Assembly: GCA_016213845.1 (NCBI GenBank)
Contig: JACQZN010000056.1
Location: 1 to 64,000, forward strand
Source of the DNA: Candidatus Wallbacteria bacterium
GTDB taxonomy: Bacteria > Muiribacteriota > UBA6191 > JACPRK01
Direction: 5' to 3'
DNA: 64,000 nt
In this document: positions 43,067 through 52,140 of the stretch, piece after piece
Layout of the letters: each line of letters opens with the position of its first letter
How positions within the stretch are numbered: position 1 is the first letter of the stretch
Made by a program: the position numbers and the translations under genes
Notes under the pieces: model-generated
What the model was told of the DNA's origin: nothing
The model's input: only the letters and a program-made list of their open reading frames with translations
The model's database searches: none

Positions 43067-43486
43067 CTACTTCTTCCCTCCTGCCTTTCCCATCCCGAGA
43101 ACCACCTTCCACTGCTCCGCGCTTACCGGCACCACACTCAGCCGCCCCAGCCGGAAGAGATCCCAGCCCGCCAGCTCCGCGCGTCCCTTCATCTCGTCCA
43201 GCGTCACCGGCCGCCCCAGAGCCTTCTCGGGCTCCAGATCGAACACCGCAAGCTTCGGATCGCAGTGCTTCGGATCGGCGTATGGATCGCTCGCCACCCG
43301 CGCCAACCCGACCACCGCTCGCACGCCGCCCGTGTGGTAGACCAGCGCCCGGTCCCCTTTCCTCACCTTGCGAATGTGGATCAGCGCCAGGTTGTTCGTC
43401 ACCCCGTCCCAGACCGTCCGGCCGTCGGAGCAAAGCTCCTCCCACGAGTACACCTCGGGTTCCGTCTTCAAGAGCCAACACGCCAT
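43067..43486 (-). CDS. EVE domain protein (PUA-like)
   Basis: This 139-residue protein begins MACWLLKTEPEVYSWEEL, with WDGVTNNLALIHIRKVRKGDRALVYHTG in the middle. These are hallmarks of the EVE/thymocyte nuclear protein 1 family, a PUA-like fold thought to read modified bases or nucleotides. AGGAGG lies six bases before the ATG. It is convergent with the kinase and divergent from the catabolic operon. A TGGTAGCAT extended -10 is upstream. Confidence 0.9.
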   Translation of the reverse strand: MACWLLKTEPEVYSWEELCSDGRTVWDGVTNNLALIHIRKVRKGDRALVYHTGGVRAVVGLARVASDPYADPKHCDPKLAVFDLEPEKALGRPVTLDEMKGRAELAGWDLFRLGRLSVVPVSAEQWKVVLGMGKAGGKK

Positions 43487-43511
43487 GAATGCCCTCCTGA
43501 TTTCGTGACCG

Positions 43512-43520
43512 ATGCTACCA
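43512..43520 (-). promoter_or_regulatory. Extended -10 promoter for the EVE gene
   Basis: The reverse strand reads TGGTAGCAT (TG-N-TAGCAT), about 26 bases before the ATG at 43486. Confidence 0.35.
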
Positions 43521-43527
43521 CAGACCC

Positions 43528-43556
43528 TTGACCCCGAGCCGCTTCCGGTGTAGTCT
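43528..43556 (+). promoter_or_regulatory. Sigma-70-like promoter for the BoxB-like catabolic operon
   Basis: -35 TTGACC (43528-43533), a 17-base spacer, and -10 TAGTCT (43551-43556) lie 63 bases before the first operon ATG. This is the best -35/-10 pair in the window. Confidence 0.6.
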
Positions 43557-43618
43557 GGGCGACCTTCGCGGCGGCCGGGCAGAGACCGCGCGAGCTACAT
43601 CATCATGAGAGGTGCTCC

Positions 43619-44416
43619 ATGACTGCATCCGATACGAAGCTGGTCCATTACCGACCCGAAAAGGGCATCGCCGTCATCGAGATGGACGATCCCCCGGCCA
43701 ACACCTACACCTACGAGATGATGCGCCAGCTCGACGAGGCCATCCTCCAGGCCCGCATGGACAACGAGGTCCACGTCATCGTCCTCCGCGGCGCTGGCGA
43801 CAAGTTCTTCAGCGCCGGCGCCAACATCAAGATGCTCTCCGAGGCCGACCCGGGCTGGAAGTACTACTTCTGCCTCCACGCCAACGAGACGCTCTGCCGC
43901 CTCGAGCAAACCCCCAAGCTCACCATCGCAGCCCTGAACGGCCACACCGTCGGCGGCGGCCTCGAGATCGCCATGGCCTGTGACCTGCGTCTCGCCCGCA
44001 AGGACAGCGGTAAGATCGGCCTCCCCGAGGTCAACCTGGGCGTCCTCCCCGGAACCGGCGGCACCCAGCGCCTCGCCCGCATGGTCGGCAAGTCCCGCGC
44101 CATCGAATTGATGGTCACCGGCCGTACCTTCTCCTTCGAGGAGGCCGAGGAGCTGGGCATCGTCAATCAGATCATGGATCGCGACTCGTTCTGGGACGAG
44201 GTCGTCGCCTACGCCCGCCAGTTCGTCCCGCCCAACAAGGCCGCCAAGGCCGTCGGCCGCATCAAGCGCTCCGTGCAGACGGGCCTCGAAGTCGGCTTCG
44301 CCGAAGGCCTCGCCATCGAGCGCGAGATGCAGCAGCTCCTCTTCCAGAGCGAGGACGCCAAGGAAGGCCTCCACGCCTACGTCGAGAAGCGGCAGCCCCG
44401 CTTCGCGGCCCGCTGA
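43619..44416 (+). CDS. Enoyl-CoA hydratase/isomerase (crotonase family), first copy
   Basis: This 265-residue protein has crotonase-fold oxyanion motifs ANIKML and HTVGGGLEIAMACDL. Both catalytic Glu positions of hydratases are present (in GGGLEIA and LPEVNLGVLPGTGG), so hydration or dehydration of an acyl-CoA is expected. It is first in the six-gene catabolic operon, with GAGAGG seven bases before the ATG. It is half the length of BoxC, so it is not the usual Box-pathway ring-opening lyase. Confidence 0.9.
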   Translation: MTASDTKLVHYRPEKGIAVIEMDDPPANTYTYEMMRQLDEAILQARMDNEVHVIVLRGAGDKFFSAGANIKMLSEADPGWKYYFCLHANETLCRLEQTPKLTIAALNGHTVGGGLEIAMACDLRLARKDSGKIGLPEVNLGVLPGTGGTQRLARMVGKSRAIELMVTGRTFSFEEAEELGIVNQIMDRDSFWDEVVAYARQFVPPNKAAKAVGRIKRSVQTGLEVGFAEGLAIEREMQQLLFQSEDAKEGLHAYVEKRQPRFAAR

Positions 44417-44434
44417 CCCCCCGGAGCTCGCCAG

Positions 44435-45898
44435 ATGTCGAACACCGAAATCCTCCCGGGCCAGCTCTTCATCGGCGGCCAGTGGCGCGACGCAGCCGCT
44501 GGCGAATCCATCGACACCCTCAATCCGGCCACCGGCGAGAAGCTCACCACCTTGGCCGAGGCCGGCGCCGCCGACGTCGACAGTGCGGTCGCCGCCGCCC
44601 GGCAGGCCTTCGAGTCGAAGCCCTGGGCTACCATGGCCGCAGCCGACCGCGGCCGCCTGCTCACCAAGCTCGCCTCGCTCGTCGAGCGGGATATCGAGAA
44701 GCTCGCCCGGCTCGAGACCCTCGACAACGGCAAGCCCATCTTCGAGTCCCGCTATGTCGACATGCCCACCATCGTCGACATCTTCCACTACTACGCCGGC
44801 TGGGCCACCAAGCTCCACGGCGAGACCATCCCCGTCCGCGGCCCCTACCTCAACTACACCCTCCGCGAACCGGTCGGCGTCGTCGGCGCCATCGTCCCCT
44901 GGAACTTCCCACTCCTCCTGGCCTCCTGGAAGCTGGGACCCGCGCTTGCTGCCGGAAACACCGTCGTCCTCAAACCTGCGGAGCAGACCTCCCTCACCGC
45001 CCTGGAGCTCGCCCGGCTCACCGTCGAGGCCGGCTTCCCCCCGGGCGTCGTCAACGTCGTCACCGGCCGCGGCCACGTCACCGGCGCCGCCCTGGCATCC
45101 CACCCGGGCGTCGACAAAGTCGCCTTCACTGGCAGCACCACCACCGGCAAGGCCGTGATGCGAGCCGGCGTAGAGACCTTGAAGCGCGTCACGCTCGAGC
45201 TGGGCGGCAAGTCACCCAACATCGTCCTGGAGGACGCCGACCTCGAAAACGCCGTCAAGGGCGCCTACAACGGCATCTTCTACGGAAAGGGCGAGGTCTG
45301 CGCCGCAGGCTCCCGCCTCTTCGTCCACAAGAAGATCAAGGAGGCGTTCCTCGAGAAGCTCGTCGAGCGTACCAAGAAACTCCTCCCCGCGGACCCGCTG
45401 GACCCGAAAACGCGATTGGGTGCTTTGGTCAGCGCCGCCCAGATGAAAAAGGTCCTCGACTATGTAGAGCTCGGCAAGTCCGAGGGCAGCCGCCTCGTCA
45501 CCGGCGGCTCCGCCGTCACCGTCGGAAACGGCAAGGGCTACTTCGTCGCCCCCACCATCTTCGACGGCGTCGCCAACGGCTCGCGCCTCGCCCAGGAGGA
45601 GATCTTCGGCCCCGTCCTCGCCACCATCGAGTTCTCCGACACCGAAGAGGCCATCCGCGCCGCCAACGACAACCCCTACGGCCTCGCCGCCGCCGTCTGG
45701 ACCAAGGACATCGCCAAGGCCCACTCCGTCGCCCACCGCTTGCGCGCCGGCACCGTCTGGATCAACTGCTACAACGCCTACGACGCGGCCGCTCCCTTCG
45801 GCGGCGTCAAGGCCAGCGGCTTCGGCCGCGACCTCGGAATGCACGCCCTCGAGTCCTACACCCAGGTCAAGGACGTCTGGGTCAACCTCAAGGACTGA
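44435..45898 (+). CDS. NAD(P)-dependent aldehyde dehydrogenase
   Basis: This 487-residue protein shows the nucleotide/active-site elements IVPWNFPLLL, GSTTTGKAV, the general-base Glu in LELGGKSPN, and the catalytic Cys in GEVCAAGSR. Full length and all key residues are kept. In the aerobic benzoyl-CoA (Box) pathway an aldehyde dehydrogenase (BoxD) oxidises the 3,4-dehydroadipyl-CoA semialdehyde, so a similar role here is plausible. By sequence it looks like a general betaine/aromatic-aldehyde type, and the substrate is unproven. It starts 18 bases after the crotonase and 19 bases before the BoxB-like gene. Confidence 0.9.
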   Translation: MSNTEILPGQLFIGGQWRDAAAGESIDTLNPATGEKLTTLAEAGAADVDSAVAAARQAFESKPWATMAAADRGRLLTKLASLVERDIEKLARLETLDNGKPIFESRYVDMPTIVDIFHYYAGWATKLHGETIPVRGPYLNYTLREPVGVVGAIVPWNFPLLLASWKLGPALAAGNTVVLKPAEQTSLTALELARLTVEAGFPPGVVNVVTGRGHVTGAALASHPGVDKVAFTGSTTTGKAVMRAGVETLKRVTLELGGKSPNIVLEDADLENAVKGAYNGIFYGKGEVCAAGSRLFVHKKIKEAFLEKLVERTKKLLPADPLDPKTRLGALVSAAQMKKVLDYVELGKSEGSRLVTGGSAVTVGNGKGYFVAPTIFDGVANGSRLAQEEIFGPVLATIEFSDTEEAIRAANDNPYGLAAAVWTKDIAKAHSVAHRLRAGTVWINCYNAYDAAAPFGGVKASGFGRDLGMHALESYTQVKDVWVNLKD

Positions 45899-45917
45899 CG
45901 CGAAGGAGCCGCCTGCC

Positions 45918-47033
45918 ATGGCCAGAATCTCCACCTTCGACGACTGGATCGACCTCTTCGCCGAGTGGCGCAGGGACATCGGCATCGATCTCCCCGAGAT
46001 CGCCAGCTACCCCTTCGAGGCCAAGTACGGCACCCTCAAGTGCTCCGAGATCGAGTACGGCGACTTCCGCGGCCAGCCCAAGTGGGAGCGCGTCCTGGAA
46101 ATCCCCGACCAGCGCGTCCGCGACGCCCTCCAGAACCTGATCATCTACCAGGGCGACACCGAGTTCGCCTCCGTCGAGCAGCAGCGCTACCTCGTCGACA
46201 CCGCTCCTGGCGAGTACGACCGCTACGCCCTCGTGCGCGTCATGACCGAGGAGATGCGGCACGGCTTCCAGATGTGCCACCTCCTCGTGAACCACTTCGG
46301 CCACTCCGGCAAGATCGAAGCCGCCAAGCAGCTCGAGCGCCGCGCCTTCGCCAACAACCGGCTCCTCGGCGCCTTCAACCAGATCGTCGCCAACTGGCTC
46401 GACTTCTACACCTACACCGACTTCGTCGACCGCGACGGCAAGTACCAGCTCAACATGCTGAGCACCTCGGCCTTCGCCCCCCTGGCCCGCTCCATGCTCC
46501 CGATGCTCAAGGAGGAGTCCTTCCACCTAGGCACCGGCCACGACGGCATCAAGCGCATCCTCAAGGCCGGCCTCGTCCCCACCGACATCATCCAGAAGTA
46601 TCTGAACAAGTGGATCTCCACGGCGTTCGACCTGTTCGGCGTCGACAACTCCAGCAGCGCCCACTGGTTCTACGTCTGGGGCCTCAAGGGGCGATTCGAC
46701 GAGGCCGCCTCCCCGCCCGACCCAGACAAGAGCAAGCTCAACGAGCACAACCGCGAGCTCTACCGCCAGGAGTGCCTCGAGCTCGTCGGCCAGTTCAACC
46801 GTGCCCTCCCCGAGGGCGCGACTCCGCTCGTCGTCCCCGATCTCAAGTTCAACCGAAAGATCGGCCAGTACGCCAGCCAGTGCTTCACCGTCGACGGACA
46901 GCCCGTGGCCCCCGAGCGCTACCCGGAGTACTCCGCGTCCGTGCTCCCCTCCGAGGCCGATCAAGCACGCCTGAAGCCCATCCTGGCGACCAAGGGTTGG
47001 ATCGCCGAGAAGCCGATGCCGGCAGCAGCCTGA
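45918..47033 (+). CDS. BoxB-like di-iron aryl-CoA epoxidase
   Basis: This 371-residue protein strongly resembles BoxB, the oxygenase component that epoxidises benzoyl-CoA. Shared segments include QGDTEFASVEQQR, LLGAFNQ, DRDGKYQL and IQKYLNKWISTAFDLFG. The six expected iron ligands are kept: Glu82, Glu112 and His115 (EEMRH), an Asp in FVDRDGK, and Glu200 and His203 (EESFH). It is about 100 residues shorter than characterised BoxB, so it may define another subgroup and another aromatic CoA substrate. No BoxA-type reductase or CoA ligase is in the window. GAAGGAG lies upstream of the ATG. Confidence 0.85.
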   Translation: MARISTFDDWIDLFAEWRRDIGIDLPEIASYPFEAKYGTLKCSEIEYGDFRGQPKWERVLEIPDQRVRDALQNLIIYQGDTEFASVEQQRYLVDTAPGEYDRYALVRVMTEEMRHGFQMCHLLVNHFGHSGKIEAAKQLERRAFANNRLLGAFNQIVANWLDFYTYTDFVDRDGKYQLNMLSTSAFAPLARSMLPMLKEESFHLGTGHDGIKRILKAGLVPTDIIQKYLNKWISTAFDLFGVDNSSSAHWFYVWGLKGRFDEAASPPDPDKSKLNEHNRELYRQECLELVGQFNRALPEGATPLVVPDLKFNRKIGQYASQCFTVDGQPVAPERYPEYSASVLPSEADQARLKPILATKGWIAEKPMPAAA

Positions 47034-47082
47034 CCCGGCCGGCCCGGCCGGAAGCGGCCCGGCGCACGCCGCCCCAGCCCCC

Positions 47083-47931
47083 ATGGTCATCGACATCCAC
47101 GTCCACGTCCAGCCGCTGGAGATGATGAAACCGGCATGCCGCGCCGTCATGGAGGCCAAGCATCCGGACTTCGAGCGCATAGCGGCGCTGGCCCACGACC
47201 CGGCCCGCTTTGTGGCGTTGATGGACGCCGAGGGAATCGGCAGGGTCGGCGTCATCAACTACGTCGCCGAGCGCGTCATGGGCTTCACCCACGAGGTCAA
47301 CGACTGGGCCGCCCGCTACGCCCGGGACCATCGCGACCGGCTGCTGCCGTTCGGCTCCATCGATCCCACCAGCGACATCGACGCGGCGCGGGAGATGGAC
47401 CGAATCGTGGAGCATCTTCGCCTGGCCGCACTCAAGCTCCACCCGCCCCACCAGCTCTTCCACGCCAACCAGTACCGCCAGGGGCTCACGGCCCTCGAGA
47501 CGGTCTACCGGAAGGCCCAGGACGCCCAGCTGCCGGTGATGATCCACACCGGCACCTCCATCTTCCCGGGCGCCCGAAACGTCTACGCCGATCCGATGGC
47601 CGTCGATGACGTGGCGGTCGACTTCCCCGAGCTGCCGATCATCCTGGCCCATGGCGGCCGGCCGCTCTACATGCAGACAGCCGCCTTCCTGGTGCGGCGC
47701 CACCGGAATGTCTGGATGGACATCTCGGGCATCCCACCTCAGTCGTTGCTCGACTACTTCCCCAGGCTCGAGCAGCTCTCCGACCGGGTGCTCTGGGGCT
47801 CCGACTGGCCCGGTCCGATGGTGCCCGGGATGGCCGCGAACCTTGGCCGATTCCTTGCGCTGCCATTGTCGGAAGCGGCCCGGCAGCGCATCCTCCACGA
47901 GAACGCCGAGAAGCTCTTCCGGCTCGCCTGA
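47083..47931 (+). CDS. Amidohydrolase_2 family hydrolase/decarboxylase
   Basis: This 282-residue TIM-barrel metalloenzyme of the ACMSD type has its metal-ligand motifs intact: DIHVHV, MIHTG, ILAHGGRP, and WGSDWPGP near the C-terminus. In aromatic catabolism such enzymes decarboxylate or hydrolyse ring-fission products. It is fourth in the BoxB-like operon, separated by 49 bases that include a CCCGGCCGG tandem palindrome. It is distinct from the amidohydrolase at 7836, with which it shares only fold and motifs. Confidence 0.85.
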   Translation: MVIDIHVHVQPLEMMKPACRAVMEAKHPDFERIAALAHDPARFVALMDAEGIGRVGVINYVAERVMGFTHEVNDWAARYARDHRDRLLPFGSIDPTSDIDAAREMDRIVEHLRLAALKLHPPHQLFHANQYRQGLTALETVYRKAQDAQLPVMIHTGTSIFPGARNVYADPMAVDDVAVDFPELPIILAHGGRPLYMQTAAFLVRRHRNVWMDISGIPPQSLLDYFPRLEQLSDRVLWGSDWPGPMVPGMAANLGRFLALPLSEAARQRILHENAEKLFRLA

Positions 47932-47942
47932 TTCGAGGTCCG

Positions 47943-48722
<780 letters not shown>

Positions 48723-48751
48723 CCCGCCCGAAGGCGGAGGGAGCCATCGCG

Positions 48752-49177
48752 ATGGTCAAGCACGAACGCCTGCGCCGCGGCGAGGAGATGGGCCGCAAGA
48801 TCGTCGGCAACAAATGGGACCGGCTGGTGGAGGTGTTGCAAGAGACCCACCCCGACATGGCGAAGTACATCGTCGAGTGGGCCTACGGCGAGGTCTTCGC
48901 GCGCCCGGACCTGGGCTTGAGGGAACGCGAGATCGCCAGCGTGGTTTCGCTCACCATCCTGCGGCTCGGCCCCCAGTTGAAGACCCACATCTACGGCGCG
49001 CTCAACGTCGGCATCACCGAGCGCGAGCTGATGGAGCTCTTCGTCCACATCGCCATGTTCGTCGGCTTCCCCACGGCACTCTTCGGAACCCGGATCGCCA
49101 AGGACGTCTTCGAGGAGCTCGCCCGAAAGAAAAAGGCCTCCCGGCCCGACGACGGCAAGGAGATCAAACTTCCGTAG
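48752..49177 (+). CDS. Carboxymuconolactone decarboxylase (CMD) family protein
   Basis: This protein of about 141 residues is all-helical. The middle region (VFARPDLGLREREIASVVSLTILR, LKTHIYGALNVGITERELMELFVHIAMFVGFPTALF) is the CMD/AhpD-like fold, which in beta-ketoadipate catabolism decarboxylates a lactone. No CxxC (AhpD) pair is seen, favouring a decarboxylase-type rather than a peroxidase-type member. ATG 48752 with GGAGGGAG upstream is used instead of the track start 48275, which is in another gene. It is the last gene of the catabolic operon. Confidence 0.9.
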   Translation: MVKHERLRRGEEMGRKIVGNKWDRLVEVLQETHPDMAKYIVEWAYGEVFARPDLGLREREIASVVSLTILRLGPQLKTHIYGALNVGITERELMELFVHIAMFVGFPTALFGTRIAKDVFEELARKKKASRPDDGKEIKLP

Positions 49178-49294
49178 TCCTGGGCTGGTCGCAGGGGCAA
49201 CCTCGCGCCGAATGAGTCGGTAGTAGGGATTGCACCGGGTCGCGACGGCGTCCCGGTCGCGCTTGTTTCCGGCACACAGCCGCACGGGCTCTCG

Positions 49295-50662
49295 ATGAAG
49301 TCGCTCACCAAACGGATGTCGGGAGGGGGGAAAGCTCAACCCTCGGGTGGGATGGGTGACGAGCTTGCGCAACTGCGGGACCGGATCACGGCCCTGGAGG
49401 CGCTGCTGCATCGCACGGACCGCCTGGCCCTCGGACAGGCCAAGGAGCTCGAGATCGCTCTGGAGCAGCACGCCCATCGGACGGTGGCTCTCGCCGATTC
49501 GGAGCAACGGCTTCTGCAGCAGACGATGCTGCTCCAGTCCGTGCTGGCTAGCCTGTCCGACGGCGTCGTCGCCGTCGACGCCCAGGGACACTTCGTGCTC
49601 TTCAACCCGGCAGCCGAGCGCCTGGTCGGGCTGGGACCCGTGGACGTCACGCCGGCCCAGTGGAGCGAGCGCTACAGCCTTTTCCTCGCGGACGGCGTCA
49701 CGCCCCACCCGTCGGGGGAACTGCCACTGGTGCGCGCCATGCATGGGGAGAGCGTGGACGCCCAGACGGTTTTCGTCAAACGGACCGACAGCCGCCGGGG
49801 GGCCTGGCTCTCCGTGAGCGCCCGCCCGGTCCTCGACTCCGGCGGAACCGTGACGGGCGCGGTGGCGGTCTTTCACGACATCACGGGCGAACGCCTGGCC
49901 ACCGAGCGGCTCCAGCGCTTCGCCCTGCAGCTGGAGCGCAGCAATCGCGACCTCGAGGACTTCGCCTCCGTCACGTCGCACGACCTGCAGGAGCCGCTGC
50001 GGAAGATCGAAGCGTTCGCGCAACTGCTATTGCAGGACTTCGGCGAGACCTTTGCCCCGGAGGCCCGTGAATACGTGGACCGCATGCGGGGAAGCGCCCG
50101 ACGCCTGCAATCCCTCATCGGCGACCTTCTCCGCTTCTCCCGCATCTCCAAGGAAGGCGATCAATTCGCCCCAGTCGACCTGACCCAAATTGTTCGCGAC
50201 GTCGTGGGCGACCTCGACATGCGCGTGAAGCAGGTTGGAGCGACGATCGAGCTCGGAGACTTGCCGGTGCTGGATGCGGATCCCACCCAGATCTATCTGC
50301 TGTTCCAGAACCTGATCGGCAACGCGCTCAAGTTCCACCGCCCCGGGAAAGCGCCCCGCATCCGCGTGCACGGCCGCGTCCTCGTTGCGCCGGCGTCTGC
50401 CGGCGAGTCGACCTCTCTGGCCGGCCTGTGTGAAGTCGCCGTCGAGGACAACGGCATCGGCTTCCCGCCCGAGCAACAGGAGCGCATGTTCAGCATCTTC
50501 CAGCGCCTCCACAACCGCGCGCAGTACGAGGGCTCGGGGATCGGCCTGGCCATCTGCCGCCGCATCGCCGAGCGCCACGGCGGCGCCATCGCCGCCCACG
50601 GCCACCCCGGCGAGGGCGCCACCTTCGTCGTGACTCTTCCCCTGCGCCACCCCTCATTCTAG
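49295..50662 (+). CDS. PAS-domain sensor histidine kinase
   Basis: This 455-residue protein has an N-terminal coiled-coil (45-80), a PAS domain (about 80-200, SLSDGVVAVDAQGHFVLFNPAAERL), an H box with the phospho-His in VTSHDLQEPLRKIEAF, an N box NLIGNALKFHR, G1 VEDNGIGF and G2 GSGIGLAICRRI. No membrane helix is evident, so it is probably cytoplasmic. No response regulator is directly paired. The gene follows the catabolic operon by 117 bases and is followed by two hairpins. Confidence 0.92.
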   Translation: MKSLTKRMSGGGKAQPSGGMGDELAQLRDRITALEALLHRTDRLALGQAKELEIALEQHAHRTVALADSEQRLLQQTMLLQSVLASLSDGVVAVDAQGHFVLFNPAAERLVGLGPVDVTPAQWSERYSLFLADGVTPHPSGELPLVRAMHGESVDAQTVFVKRTDSRRGAWLSVSARPVLDSGGTVTGAVAVFHDITGERLATERLQRFALQLERSNRDLEDFASVTSHDLQEPLRKIEAFAQLLLQDFGETFAPEAREYVDRMRGSARRLQSLIGDLLRFSRISKEGDQFAPVDLTQIVRDVVGDLDMRVKQVGATIELGDLPVLDADPTQIYLLFQNLIGNALKFHRPGKAPRIRVHGRVLVAPASAGESTSLAGLCEVAVEDNGIGFPPEQQERMFSIFQRLHNRAQYEGSGIGLAICRRIAERHGGAIAAHGHPGEGATFVVTLPLRHPSF

Positions 50663-50693
50663 GCCACCTCCACGGTGCTCCAGCCCGCCCCGC

Positions 50694-50724
50694 AGGCCCC
50701 GGGGCGTGCCTGTAGCCGGGGCCT
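50694..50724. terminator. Hairpin after the histidine kinase gene
   Basis: A perfect 9-bp stem (AGGCCCCGG / CCGGGGCCT) with a 13-base loop lies about 30 bases past the kinase stop. There is no T-tract, so it is at best a weak or Rho-assisted terminator. Confidence 0.4.
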
Positions 50725-50728
50725 AGAT

Positions 50729-50789
50729 CCCGTGGCGTCTACCTGTACCGGGTTTTCACCGAAAACCCGGTACAGGTAGACGCCACGGG
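50729..50789. repeat. Perfect inverted repeat with 29-bp arms and 3-base loop
   Basis: The arms are exact complements (CCCGTGGCGTCTACCTGTAC... / ...GTACAGGTAGACGCCACGGG) around the loop ACC. A stem this long and perfect in 61 bases is very unlikely by chance. It lies between the histidine kinase and the REC-like/cNMP gene. A diverged single arm lies at 57913-57942. Confidence 0.9.
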
Positions 50790-50796
50790 TTTTCCA

Positions 50797-50814
50797 CCCT
50801 GAGCCTGTCGGAGG
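50797..50814. repeat. REP-like element, second copy
   Basis: CCCTGAGCCTGTCGGAGG resembles the reverse complement of the 3189-3215 element (CCTGAGCTCGTCGAAGG). It directly follows the large hairpin. Confidence 0.4.
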
Positions 50815-50918
50815 ATGTACGGCCAAGGCCACGCGTTCTCACGCACCGAGCGCGTCTTGCCGATGAGTCGAGGGGACTAACCCGGCCCTCCCGGGCCGCG
50901 GAGCCGATCTCTGCAAAG

Positions 50919-52115
50919 ATGTCCAATACAGGCACGTTCTGGAGCGTCATGTTCTGCATGGAGGGCGGCGCGCCGCGGGATGCGCTGGTCGCCGCCTTCG
51001 AGCCTCCAGTGCACGCGCAGGCGATCGACCCCGAGGACGACGTGCTCGGCCTGCTCGCCCACGCCAGCCCCGATCTGCTCCTCTTCGCCTCGCCCACCGG
51101 CGCCAACCTAGGCCTGCTCAAGAGCATCCGGGCCGGCCAGCCCGGTCTGGCCATCGTTGCGCTGGCCCTAGGCTCCACCCTGGCGTCGGAGGGCTTCCTG
51201 GAGCGGTTGGGCGAGCTGGCAGTGACGCGCTTCATCGAGCTGCCGATCGACGCCGCCGAGCTCCGCCGCCGTGTCGTGAGCTTCCTGGACCACTGCCACG
51301 GCGCCTCGGCCGCTCTCGCTTCGCCCAAGCGCCTCTTCCGTGCTGGCGAGCTCGTCTTCATGGAAAACGACCTGGCTCGGGAGTGCTACCTTCTGAACAC
51401 CGGGCGTGTCCAGCTGGCGCGAGCGCTCAATCGAAACACTCTCAGCCCCATCGCCGCCATCGAGCCGGGTTCCGTCTTCGGCGAATCGGCCCTCCTGGAG
51501 GGGGAGCGCCGCAGCTGCACCGCCGTCGCTCTGGAAGACTCCATCGCCACGGCCTTGACCTGCGACACCTTCCCGCACGTGATGCGCGCCCTGCCCGCCT
51601 TCGCGCTCGAGCTGCTCGACCTCTTCATACGGCGCCTCTCCGAGTCGCGCCGACGCGCGGATCCCACCGCGTCCCCCGACGACGAAGACTGGCTCCACCG
51701 CGAGGCGGCCCATTTCTCCGCGCGTCCTGTTCCCCCACTGGAGCCCGACCAGATGGAGTTAGAACCCGGCGAGGTGCTCGCAATGCCCGGTTCCTCCCCT
51801 CAGGCCCTCTACTGGATCGTCGACGGCCAGATTCTGGTCGAGTCTCATGCCATCGGCTCGCTCGAGCCCCCCTCGGCATCGGTGCTCGGCGCGGACAGCC
51901 CGGTCGGCGAGGTCGCCTTTCTGACCGGAGACGTGCTCGACGTCGGCGCGGTTGCGGCAACACGCTCGAGAGTGTCGGTCATACCTCGCGAGCGGTTCGT
52001 CGCAACGATCGCCAGCCGGCCCGACATCGTGTTGAAGCTCGTCCAGAGCCTGGCCTTGCGGTGTCGCGTCCTCGACGAATCCCTCGGAAGCCGGGCGGTT
52101 TTCGAGCTGGCCTGA
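50919..52115 (+). CDS. Receiver-like protein with two cNMP-binding domains
   Basis: This protein has 398 residues. The first 130 resemble a receiver/REC-like alpha-beta domain (LGLLAHASPDLLLFASPTG, IVALALGS, RFIELPIDAAEL), but the acidic pocket and phospho-Asp are unclear. Two cyclic-nucleotide-binding-like domains follow (about 135-255, AGELVFMENDLARECYLLNTGRVQLA, GSVFGESALLEGERRS; and about 280-395, LEPGEVLAMPGSSPQALYWIVDGQILVES, PVGEVAFLTGD). No HTH is visible. It lies 25 bases before the PilB-like gene and probably regulates it or shares its pathway. Confidence 0.78.
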   Translation: MSNTGTFWSVMFCMEGGAPRDALVAAFEPPVHAQAIDPEDDVLGLLAHASPDLLLFASPTGANLGLLKSIRAGQPGLAIVALALGSTLASEGFLERLGELAVTRFIELPIDAAELRRRVVSFLDHCHGASAALASPKRLFRAGELVFMENDLARECYLLNTGRVQLARALNRNTLSPIAAIEPGSVFGESALLEGERRSCTAVALEDSIATALTCDTFPHVMRALPAFALELLDLFIRRLSESRRRADPTASPDDEDWLHREAAHFSARPVPPLEPDQMELEPGEVLAMPGSSPQALYWIVDGQILVESHAIGSLEPPSASVLGADSPVGEVAFLTGDVLDVGAVAATRSRVSVIPRERFVATIASRPDIVLKLVQSLALRCRVLDESLGSRAVFELA

Positions 52116-52140
52116 AGCCAGGAGCGGCGGAGCAGTCCCC

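Noticed and set aside
44482-46140. 552-codon plus-strand frame overlapping the aldehyde dehydrogenase
   Set aside because: It is an Arg/Pro/His-rich alternate frame of the real gene, which has intact catalytic motifs.
50729-50789. Rho-independent terminator call for the 61-bp hairpin
   Set aside because: The stem is far longer than a terminator stem and has no T-tract, so it is listed as an inverted repeat.
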